Positions 46,701-58,700 of a stretch of 64,000 bases of DNA are shown here, one piece after another. The notes under the pieces are model-generated. The model did not search any database, had not been told where the DNA came from, and saw nothing but the letters and a program-made list of their open reading frames with translations. The translations under genes and the position numbers were made by a program. How positions within the stretch are numbered: position 1 is the stretch's first letter; each line of letters starts with the position of its first letter. The DNA is from Mermis nigrescens. Lineage: Eukaryota > Nematoda > Enoplea > Mermithida > Mermithidae. The DNA lies in NCBI GenBank assembly GCA_036768485.1, contig JAVLUZ010000547.1:248001-312000 (forward strand), read 5' to 3'.

Positions 46701-49700
46701 CTTGAACTTTAAAATAATGCTTAACATTCTTTTTAACCCTTGCACTAAATGAGTGTAAATTATAAAAAGCACTGTATAGAAAGACCTACTTTATTGCTAA
46801 AAAAAGACTTGCTTAATCAAAATGTTATCGTCTTTTACGATTAAGAAAAGTAGCTAATCACAGATTTCTAATGCACCAGAAATGTCGCAGAAATTGATTA
46901 AAATAAACAATGTTTTTGGCCAGCAACATGAAAAATTAGTTGTATTTCAATCTGCTTAGAACGATTTTTCTATTAGACTACTAGTTAGAAAGTAAAAACT
47001 TTGAATTATAATGTGATCTTATATATACTATTTCGCTATCAAAATTTGCAGTCCATTAGTGGGCTGGTAAATAGATATGTATCGTAAGTACATACTTACG
47101 CACATGCCAAACATATGACATACACACGCTTACCTATACCTACATAGTTAAAAATACATTGAGTCCCGGTCCTGGTGCCGCGCTCTAGAGCCCGGTCCCG
47201 GTCCCGGCCGGCCAATTTTGGGCCCGGTCGTTCGCTAGGTGAAACTCCCCTAGATCGTGTATGGTTTGCACATAAATCCAGCTTTTGAATGAAAACAATG
47301 TGTATTTACGTCATGCGTGCACATAGTGAGGTTGCCCCGCATAGGTTTTTATGTTTTCCCATAAAACGCCTGAAATTGAATCAGAATAATCCCCTAAGTT
47401 AAGCTCCGGCTTAATCGACTTTCTATATTTTGTATTGTTGCAAGTTACAAAGACTAAGGGCTTAGGGAGGGGTGAGAGGGAGTATTATCTCTTCCTCAGA
47501 TTTTGAAAAACCAAGTAATGTCAGGCGATTTTGGTGAAGCATAAAATGCTGCTGGGGAAATCTTGATTTTATAGTCGAGAAATACAGCTCACTTAACCAA
47601 AAGGTCAGTCAAAATATTCACTCTACTGCAAAAGTATTAATTTTTCCATAGTCTTACATATTTTGTCAGTTGTTTTTGCCACACAATAGTGAGTTTACAT
47701 TGTTTGAAATAGGCATTTTTTCAACAAATATGTTTCACAATTGAATTCATCTACCTTCCTACCTCAAGAATGACAATGTAATATGCCTAAGCAGATAACG
47801 ATAGTAATATATTATGTTCTTGTTTTTTATGTCACTATTTTTAAATTTTGCCCCCTCTCTGGTCACCCCTACCTTGCCCACCTATGATTACAAAACAGCG
47901 ATCTTACTGCATAAAAGTATTTGATATAGATTATATTGATTGTTTCATCATTTGATTTGCCAAAAAGCATGAAAACCAAATTTTAGTTTTGGGATTTCAC
48001 ACTCACTCCGTCCATGCGGACCCTGATCTTGTCCATCTATGCAGTCACTCCAAACTTTTCTTCACGCATTGAGCTTATATATTAAAAACATGCTTGCATC
48101 GAAATACCCAGACAGATGTTATGTAAATATAAATAAAGAAATTTCATATAATTTTAGCGCAGGAAAAGCTTCAGCGTGCGTCAGCTTTGATCGTTGGAGC
48201 TGGTGGCCTTGGTTGTCCAAGTGCATTGTACTTGGCCGCATCTGGAATAGGTAGAAGTATTTGTTCTATTCAGCTGAAATTTTGACAAGATTGACGAGTT
48301 TATAGGCGAATTCAGCATATTGAATTCAAGAGAAATACGAAGTTTCGCAGAAGCCATACCGATACTTATCTTTTACAAAACTTTTTTATTTAAATCATTA
48401 TGTTATCTACTTTAGTCATCTGTTTTATAACATTCGGAAAACTTTGCTGCCTGAAGTAGTCTTTTGAAATAGCACTATTTTTAACTGGAATTATCTATTT
48501 ATCTGAAGTGTTTCGCAGACATAATACACGTGCATAATAGATTGATAAACCTTGCTTTTTACGTTCCGTAGAATCTCGTTCTTTTTCAGGCTGTCTAGGA
48601 ATCATTGACTATGATTTAGTCGAGGAGAGTAACTTGCATAGACAAATAGGACATTCCGAAAATACGATTGGTGTTAATAAAGCGTTGTCATTAGCAACGT
48701 CGTGCAAACGGTACATCCAATTTTAAATTAAATCCAGTGAAATGCTGATAAGCATCTTGTACAGGTGCTGTTTGATTAGCTCATTCGATTTTGGGGCCTG
48801 CAAAAGCATAATCTATGTACGCTAAAATAGATACATATTCAGGCACGTATTTCTGAGGGAACTGGGGGGTTTCGCACCCCCAAAATTCAGAAAAATCGGA
48901 AAAATAGGACTTTTTAAACGTTATTTTGTGCCATTTTTGGCCTTTTTGGGCTTAGTCCCCCAAAATTGGTGTTGGTCCCTCCCAAAATAGGACGGCCAGC
49001 TACGTGCCCGTACATATTGCCATTATTAAGCGATGCTTGATGAAAGCAAAACAAAAAAGGAATGAACGGAATACATACAAAAAGAAGTTATCAAGGGTTG
49101 GGCGATGTCAGCCGAATGTAATCGAAAAGAAATTCGGTGGCAGAGATAAAATAAAATCTTAATGAGTCTCTCAAAATTATATAAGCTATTCAGTTTAAAT
49201 TTTATCACTAAATCAGGAGTAATTTTTGCAGCATCGCATAAAATTTGAATCTATAAGCTAAAATCTCGCCATTTGTACCTGTACTGTTCTTTTGAGATGC
49301 TTAATTTTTCCTTCTTATTCTGACATACTGAACATTAAAAGATTTCTTGACGACTTCTTTCACGTTGAGTCCTGAACAACGAGGAAGAATCTCACGCCCT
49401 TACTATTACAATTTTGGAAGAACAGCATTTAAAATTTATCATAACAAAGACTAATGTAAGACTACTTCATATCATTCTGTTGTAAAATTTTGCTCAATGT
49501 ATCAAAGTAAGCATTCAGATTGAATATTTAGGGTTTTGAAAGACTTACTCGACTCAAAAGTTTATCCGACTTTGATTATTGCATCCGGTTTTCTTTTTGT
49601 ACAGTATTTATTTATGTGCGTCGACAGATGCGAACTTCGCTTCATCGAGCATTGCCGAATAATGATATATAGGTACTTTACGTTAATGGGGAAAACACTT

Positions 49701-52700
49701 TTATATGTCTCTAAAATTACAATAGATAATGAATTTATTGATTAAAGAATTAAATCAATTGATTCAACGATGATTTCTTTATAAGGCGCTCAGTTACATT
49801 CAGACATGCGCGTATGCAGGGGGCTGAAGGGGGGGACGGCCGCCCTCCTAGCCCAGAAATAATCTTGGAAAGGTAAGATAATGCATGGAAAATAATGGAA
49901 ATTGGCAACTTTTTATCGTAAAAGCTCAAAATTTTCGGGGCTTCGCGTCATAGGACCATTATTTTCGATAATTTTGCCTCAGGCGCGGCCAAAAAAACGT
50001 TATTTTTGCAGTATATTGGGAGAATACAGATTTTTTTCGAAAAGTTCGAATTTTCTGAGCTTAATGTAAAGAGCATGTTCGGAAACGTCAGAAAATGCAC
50101 TTTATTTTGTGCCCCGGCGAACATGTCCCGAAATATAGGGTCACCTATTTTGGACCGCCCCCCCCTTAAAAATCCTGTGTACGCCCCTGCATTTAGTAAC
50201 AATCCTGCGTACGCCCCTGCATTTGTGTGTTAAAAATAAAAATCAGTTCAAAATGTTTGATCACAAAATTGCACTATTAAAATCTTGCTCGGAGGGATCG
50301 CCAATTGCTATAATACAATCGAGGTTTGGTTTTGATGTCGTTTAATTCTTATTACTAACTAACCTGGAGTTTCCATCTGTAGGTAGTCGACAGTCTCGTT
50401 AAGTCTTGTACTCGAATTCTTGCCTATCAATTTATTGATTTACGATAATTCATTTGATATTAAAGAAATCATACATACCCGTCGAGGGTTGTCCGTTAAG
50501 TTCGGTTTAGCTGTCTAATAACTTTTTTCTATAAGAGATATCAACATACGATTTTCGGTTCTGCAACTTTCGCCTTACATCTCTAAACTCGTCATTTCTT
50601 TTTGTCTTTTTTTCTATCACAGATTAAAAATACTGAAATAATAGCTTAAAACAGAAGGCCCCATGAGTTCATTCTTCAAGGAATAAGGCCAATATTTCAG
50701 CTGAGAGAATCCAACGTTATAAAGCACTTTTCAGAAAGTCTTGTTCTTGGGACGTGCATTTGTGGTGAAGCTAATGTTTGATTAAAAAATTAGCAATAAG
50801 TCAGTTTTAGCGATAAATGCAGCACTATAAAGAGAATGAATCACAATAGGACTTTGGATAGTGCATCAATGAAAGTCGCAAATTGTCTTTGTTTTACAGA
50901 AGTTTTGAGATTAAATGCTAATCAGCGCCTAAGCTGTGACAACAAAAGTTGTTTTTCTTACCAAAGACGTGAGGTGATTTAGAAATTTTTCTAGAAAAGA
51001 CGAAAGAACATGAAAAAATGTGAATTTAGAAATTTGAAGCTGAAGTTGCATCACCGTATGCAAAAACCGCATGTTGATATCTCTTATGGAAAAAGAGTTA
51101 TCAGACAGCTAAAACGAACTCATTGGACAACCCTCGTACATAAACATGTGTAAATAATACATTATTCAAATTATGCATAGTTTTCGTAATTGCGCATAGA
51201 ATCAGGCACGTAGCTGGCCGTCCTATTTTGGGGGATCAACACCAATTTTGGGGGGACTAAGCCCAAAAAGGCCAAAAAACAGCACAAAATAATGTTTAAG
51301 AAGTCATATTTTTCCGATTTTTCTGAATTTGGGGGGTCCGAACCCACATTCCCCCCAGAAATACGTGCCTGCATAGAATAATAAATGGTTTCACTCATAA
51401 GCAGAGAGCTTGGTTTCACTCTATGTATCGATTCTGAAATTCTTTTGCTTTACAGTTCTTTCTTTGACCAAATTGTCCAACTTTAGTTGGTTTTTTTGTA
51501 AAACATATTCTTTGTTGTAGGATTAATTCGAAAGTGCAAGTTAAAACCCACGAAACACTCCTGTCTCGTAAAAATGCTCTCGATATCATTAAGCAATACG
51601 ACGTTATTTGCGACTGCTCCGACAACGCACCGACTCGTTATCTGTTGAACGACGCGTGCGTTTTTAGCAGAAAACCACTTGTTTCTGGTAGCGCACTTCG
51701 TTGGGAAGGCCAATTGATTGTTTACAATTACGCAAACGGACCCTGCTACAGGTTACACGTTTTCTCTTTTCATGTGCACACTACCTACTCATTACAATAA
51801 AAACTTGTAGATAATGGAATATTAATTTAAAAGGATGAAATGGAATTGAAAATTAAGCTGTAATATACATATGGGAGCGTAATAGCAAGTATTTATCTTT
51901 ATGCCTGAAATACTCTCTACTTACGCATTGGATACAATTACCTGCATCATACATGGGCACACTCATTTTCCCCAGGTTCAAGTGACCTTCACAGGCTTGC
52001 GTGGTTGCTCAGAATGCACAGAACAGCAGTGCCATTTTTCAGGGACAATTTTAGGGCACAGTATTGACATATTTTGTCTATAGACTATGGTTATACATAC
52101 AAATATCACTTTCATATATTTTACCCAAAATAATATATCTGTACTACAGTCTCATGAGTCACACCAATATGATGAAAAAATATGCAATCACATATCAAAA
52201 TGAATCGATTTAATTGTGTTTTGTGTTGGTCAACAACATTAAGCAACTACGTTGTTGGCTGGGCACAGCAGCACATAATTAATTCAATTACGTGATTGGT
52301 CATGCTTTTCTAAAAACGACTTAATTAACAAAGTGGCTAGCATTTAATTGGCTAGCCAACAATGTTAAAAATGTTGTTGACTAGAAAAAATCATAAGGTC
52401 AGTTGTGTGGTTGGACATGTAAAACTAAAGAAAATGGACTAGCCAACAGGAAAACATCGTGGTTGGCTACCAACCACGTAAACTTAGCATTGGACCAATG
52501 TTCATTTTACAAATTTTGAATATTTTTGTCTGTATTTTCGAATTTTTGCGTGATTCTTCCCAAATTTTTGCACGGTTGGCCTTATTTTGCTTTGCGTGGT
52601 GTGTGGTTGGTCCACTCTCCAGCCTCAAGTCACTTGACCCCCACTTGACCCTATGCACATGTATATGACCTGCATTATAAATGAATGCATGATTTCGCCG

Positions 52701-55700
52701 TAGTGAAGTGACGAAGATTACGCTTTCTGATAGATTGATCATTTTTCACCAGGTGCCTTTTTCCAAAACCTCCACCTCCAGAAACTATCGTTGGCTGTTC
52801 AGAAGGTGGCGTCATTGGACCTGGTATAAAAATTCTAATATGCACGTTCTACTTAGACTATATTCTGGACTAGTGTAGGCGGTTTACATACATCTCAATC
52901 CAGTTTCCTTAAACTTTCATGTTATTCTAATATGAGACGAAAAGGTTTTAATAGCTGTTGGAAAAACTGAATTTTTTCCAAAATGCGACAATATGACCGC
53001 ATGTACAACTTGATGTTTAATATCATCTTCTGTCTCACAGACAGGACCGTAACTAGGAAGGGGGTTGGGCCAGAGGGGATCGAACCCCCCCCGCCCCCGA
53101 AATGGAAAAAAATTTGATTTTTTACCATGGTCTAATAAAGAAAAAATTGAAAATTCTCAAAGTAAACTATAATGTTTTTTACTACCAAAAGTTTTATCAT
53201 ACTGTACGAGATAATTTAGTATTTTTCAGCGCTTCGCGCTAGATGTCTTATTTTTGTATAGAATCCTTGTTATCTGCGAGGCCCAGATGTGACCTAGACA
53301 TATTAAATATGTAGCAATTCAAAATTACCAGCTTTAAATGTAAAGGTTTTAATTTTTATGTTCAAAAATAAAGAAAATTGACTAAAAACCGCGGTGTCTG
53401 TCGAAAGTTGGGTTGCGCAATGCGCAACCTGACCATTAGCTTTACGTCCTAATCAGTACAAAGACTTTCTAGCAAAATTGCGGTGATTTTACTGCTTTTT
53501 AACCTATTTTTCAGCGAAAATTCTAAAAAAGCTTATATCATAATTACATATCTATATTCAGCCTTATATGCTCGTTTCAAAATTAATCCTTGTATTACTT
53601 AAAGCATTATGAGCTTGCACTGCATACTGAAATTCAGTCTTGCAAATAATTTTATCAATAGCTTTTGTATCCAGAATCAAAATTTTTCTAAAATTTTTTT
53701 CAAAATTTTTTCTTCACCGTTGCGCTGAGCTCGTAGAGAAATACCTATGCAAAAACGTTGTTATTTTCTCATAGCGCCTAATGGTTCTCAAAATATTTGA
53801 CTGAAATTTCGAGTCATCACTATACGTGGGCAGCACCAAAATTCTGGGGGGGAGGGTGCAAGATTTTTCAAAGGTCAAAAAATGGCCTTAAAAATGGTGG
53901 TATGGCGAGAAAACACAATTTTTCAACGTTTCTCATCGAGCACTATCCATTAACCTAAAAAATTGCGAAAAAACAAAAAAAAATTAAAAATCGAATTCTG
54001 GGGGGGTATTTTGGTTTCTCGGGGGGGGGGGGTGCATACCCCCGCAAACCCCCCCTCACGCCAAGGTGTGGCCATCACCCCTGAATAAAATCCTGGTTAC
54101 GGGTTTTCTCACAGATTATACTTCCCCGTTTGAGTGGCCATTTGTATCTACTTCATTACGAAATAATAATTGTATACAGCTAAGTCGAAAATTTTTGGCT
54201 CTTCGTGAATAACCCTAAACATTTTACGTACATTGTTCGTATCATCGATCTGATTTCGGTCAAATCTCATTTTTAGTGCCCGGCGTGATTGGCAATTTAC
54301 AAGCCCTGGAAGCAATAAAGATTATATCCGAAATCTCGAGTAAGTTTTAATTGATGAAATAATAATCAAATGCGTATTATAATAATTAATATAATTAAAT
54401 TAATTAATTATTCAATAATAATTAAACGATAATTAAATTGCGCCTGTTTTGATTTTTAGTTTCAACACATAAGCGACTCTTATTGTTCGATGGACTAACT
54501 TGTACATTTCGACACATAAATATAAGGTCGAAAAATGCTAGTTGCGAATGTTGCGGCAGTGAACCAACAATTACCCGTCTGATTGATTACGAAGAGTTTT
54601 GTGGAACTAATGCCTGTGACAAAGTTAATCAAAATGCACTACAGTGTGTTAAACTATAATTAGTAGAGTAGCGGTAGCGTTTTTCGAACATGACCCCACT
54701 AGCACTAATGCTAATGAAAATTTTTTGCCATTAGCACGCTAGTTTTCTTACCTGTGTGATATCTGTGGTGTCGGTAAGGCATGTCCTTTTCTTTTTTAAT
54801 ATAGCTGTTTGAGAATGCCATGACATTTAGCATATCAATATTTTTTGATCAATTTTTTTGCTAGATTTAAATAAATCAAGAAATTCATGCCAAATCTGGC
54901 TCCCTATTGCTCAGTTAACCCAGAAAGCCGATACATGTACTCAGTGGCGTAACTAGGATTCTATTTGCGGGAGGGGGGCAAAATTTTTGAAGTCCCTAAT
55001 CTCGGGAACCATTAGGAGATACGCGAAAATAATGGCATCTAGACTGATTTCTCAAAATCAAGTTAAAGCTTGACTCCAAAACATTTCGAAATTCTTTTCT
55101 TTGCATTTAATTTTGCGGTTTTGGCAAAGAAAACTAATGCAAAAAATAATAAATCGGCGCGAAGCGCAGAAAATTTCTGACATATTCGCTATTTTTAAGT
55201 CAAATCTGGGCTTGTAAGGTAAGAAAAAAGATAGAAAATAAGAAATTCGGCGCGAAGCGCCGAGCATTTTAGACATATTCGCTATTTTAAGTCAAACCTG
55301 GGCTTCTAAGGTATGAAAAAAGATAGAAAATAAGAAATCTGGCGCGAAGCGTCGGAAAATTTTGAGTTTAGAAGGTAAAAAGTGTGCTTAAAATGCATTT
55401 TGGCTGTCCTTTTAGTTGACTTTGAGAATTTTTAATCTCTTCCTTTGGGGACCCTTGTGAAGAATAAAAATATTTTTTCATTTGGAGGGGGGACGCCCCT
55501 GCGTGTATTAATGATCAAAATTTTCATAAGCACGGGGCAACTTTCATTAGCGTGGCGTTAGAAAGACCGTAATTAGTTGTATTCAAAATGACGTAGTAGA
55601 CTGAGCAACAAAAGCTTAGTAGTGAAGTTACATGCTGCTCTATACTGCACCAATTATTCAAGCAAAAAATGCTGTATCGAGTAACTTTATGAACTTATTT

Positions 55701-58700
55701 CAATTTATCCATTTTTTGATTAGGCATATATATTGGAAAATACATGTACATAAGATTGTTAACATCAGTCGTCATGGTAGAAATGATCAGAGGGAAGAAA
55801 ATCGACTTAGAGACGAGCGCTGTAGTTAATAGTAGTGGTCATTTTTTTCGTCACTTTAAACTCAGTAACATTGAATGATGCTGTTAATTTAAAGCCCTTA
55901 AAATAGACGAAAGACGACTATTTAGTGGAGCGTATTCACATTCAAAAATTGTACTAAAAACCAACGAATGCATTAAAAGAAAATAAATTGATAAATTGCA
56001 ATATTTAAAATCAATTATCTGCTTATTATACGTGCTAACGGTCAAAAGTTCAGGGAGGGGTAAACCGATTTTCCTTAGGGGGTAAATGATTAATTTTTTG
56101 CTAATTACATCGCTAAAATGATGAATTTTTTGTCAATGTTTTTTAGATATTTTTGTCATTCCTAACCCCCCGCCCCCCTTCCTCGTTACAACCCGTAAGA
56201 ATGCTTTAATTCGTTGTATTTTGCATGAAAGTAAATAACGATGGAATGACTTGGTCTATCAAATATGGACAGAATAATGGACAAAAAGTGTCTGAATGAA
56301 TGAATGGGCAGAGAACTACTCTAAAAATATTTCCGATTATACTGTTGGGCATCGTTTGACGCTCTCTTTCATAATTCCAACAATAGGGTTTGGTCTGCAA
56401 ATGACCTGAGTTGGCTTGCATTTCAAAAGTTGTAGTTGGGGGTTACCCCCCAGTGTGCATGTGTGCTATTTATGTACAGTCGACTATCTTATTGAAGATT
56501 ATAAAGCGAATAATATTATGCTTTAGGATTTGAGGCTAATCGTATCAGAGCTTTCCGGTTTCTGGGCAATGATAAATCGTTAGGCAAGAAGCCCTGAATA
56601 ACCTGATGCGCATTCCTGAAAAATGAATGTAGTGAAGCAGATTTGTTTTTTCTTTCACGGATGAATATTCAGATGCTGTAAAATATATATATATAACGGA
56701 TACATAGTTAATACAACCATCTAAACAGACAAACAGTATTAGTACGTAAACTAATCGACTTCTGCTTGGAATTATACAAATATGTATAATCATAGGTGCA
56801 CAAGGTCAAACTTCTACAAAGGGTTGAAAATCAACAACTTGGAGATACTTATAGTTAAATGCTTTGTAAAAAACGATTCTTCAGAGAAAAAACGATGGTA
56901 TGGTGTCGCTTTAAAAGCATCGTTTTCGAGCATTTACGGAAAAGCCTTTTTGAACTTGCAAACCCATCCATAGCCCTTTTGGAATAAAATAGCTATTTAG
57001 TCCTTTTTAAAGTCGGTAAATAGCTATAAATCCTTTAAAAAGTCAGAAAAAACAACTACTTAGCATTTCTGAGTTCAAACGGTGTGTTTCTTAGTCTAAA
57101 GAAAGCTACCTATATAGCTAGTTTTCTGAGCCCGAAAAATGCTATATTGCAATTTTTGACCAAAATGGCTATATAGCCATGAGCAGATTCAAGGGGGGAA
57201 AGAGAATATAGCGATTTTTCGACAGAAATGGCTATATTGCCATGGGCGAATTCATCGGGGAGAGAGGGGGCGGCCGCCCTCCTCCATTGGCCAAAAATAA
57301 TTCGCGAGATAAAGAAAGGATGTTTAATTTGCAATGATTTTTGGCCATCAGTAATCATAATTTCTCCAATTTTTTCAGCGCTTCGCGCCGGATAATACCT
57401 ATTAATGATATTTACTTTCTTGGCGGTCCGTAAGCCATATTTGTGCTCAGGGAATAGATTTTAGACGATTTCAAGAGCAGAAACAGCTTTTAGGCATAGT
57501 TTTCTTCCATTTTCAAGCATAACTTCAAAATTTTCGATGTTCTGCGTCAAATCCTATAAATACAGGAAATTGAGCACTAATTCAAGCTTTTAAAGCTTCT
57601 TTCGAGCAGAATTGTCGAAAATTTAAAAATTTTTCGAAAAAATATAACACCAAAAGCGATTTTATTAAAAAAAGGACAACGCAAAACGCCGAAAAAAGTT
57701 ATTTCGCCCGTGAAGGGCAAATTTTTGGACCTGTTGTCGACTGTTTTCGGAAAAGCCAGGGTACCGCGCCCTTTAGGAAAATTCTAGATCCGCCGCTGTA
57801 TATAGCTATCGGTTTTTTGAAGGTCAGGGGACTAATAGCCCCCTCTCATTCCTATGCCCATGTACAGGTCCGTATCCAGGATCTGCTTAGGGGGGGGTGG
57901 ACCCAAACTTTATTGGCTAATATCTAGGGAATTTCGTTCGGGTAGCTCGTAAAAAGCGCATTTTCGACCTTTTGCAACATGCTCTATCCCTTGAGTTCAT
58001 AAAATTCGAACTTTTTGAAAAAATCTCTCCTATTTAAATAGGCTCAGTGTTATTTTTTGGTCGCGCTTGAGGCAAAACTATAGAAAATGCTTAACATATG
58101 GCGCGAAGCGAAGCGCCGAAAATTTGATTTTCGGGCAAACAGACGCTATTCTCTCATTTTCCCGTGCATTATATTACCTGCCAAAGTTTTTTTACGGCCG
58201 AGGGGAGGCGAATGGCGACCCTACATTTACAGGGGGATGAGGATCCCCCACCCAAAGCTTGCCGTTCCCCTTATCCTAAAGCCACAAAATTTTTGACTCC
58301 ACCCCGATGTTTGGAAAAAATCGAATTTTTGGCCGTTTCTAAGTGTTTTTTGGCCGTTTTTACCAAACAAATTGGAGGTCATTTACCTTACCCACCTAAA
58401 AATGGCTGGGGATCCCCTACCCAACATTTTAAGCCGTTACAAATATGGAGCCGCCCTCGCCCTCGCCCTCCTTAAATACGATCCTGCCCATGTATATGTG
58501 TAATATAATTCCTTTAATTTATTTGCCGTTATATAAGACTATTCGGTTGCTCCCATAAACATTCTTTGCATCTTTAATTTATAATATTGTTGCGCGTTGG
58601 TCGAGCCAATTCATTTCACTATTCCTGGCTTAGCACGTTTGGACTGCAAAAGCGTTGTACAATATATGGTTGGAACTTCATATTTCATGAAATAACAAAA

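Larger units (their letters stand above)
44353..47237. mobile_element. Possible 2.9-kb element with GAACGACCGGGC ends
   Basis: GAACGACCGGGC at about 44355 is mirrored by GCCCGGTCGTTC at about 47225. Both ends run inward into GC-rich sequence. The flanks match only loosely (GTTGAACC versus GTGAAACT), so this is tentative. It would contain the two elements at 44453 and 45758, within MOCS3 intron 1. Confidence 0.35.

Noticed and set aside
47160..47240. GC-rich CCCGGTCCCGG tract as an independent element
   Set aside because: It can only be tentatively paired with 44353; alone it has no visible ends or target duplication.
53060..53095. Box-B-like GATCGAACCCCCC as a tRNA gene
   Set aside because: No box A or cloverleaf is present; the segment is the end region of a hAT-like element.
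54648..54659. Later donor for MOCS3 exon 7
   Set aside because: It is in phase, but it adds eight residues to a linker that otherwise has the family's usual length.
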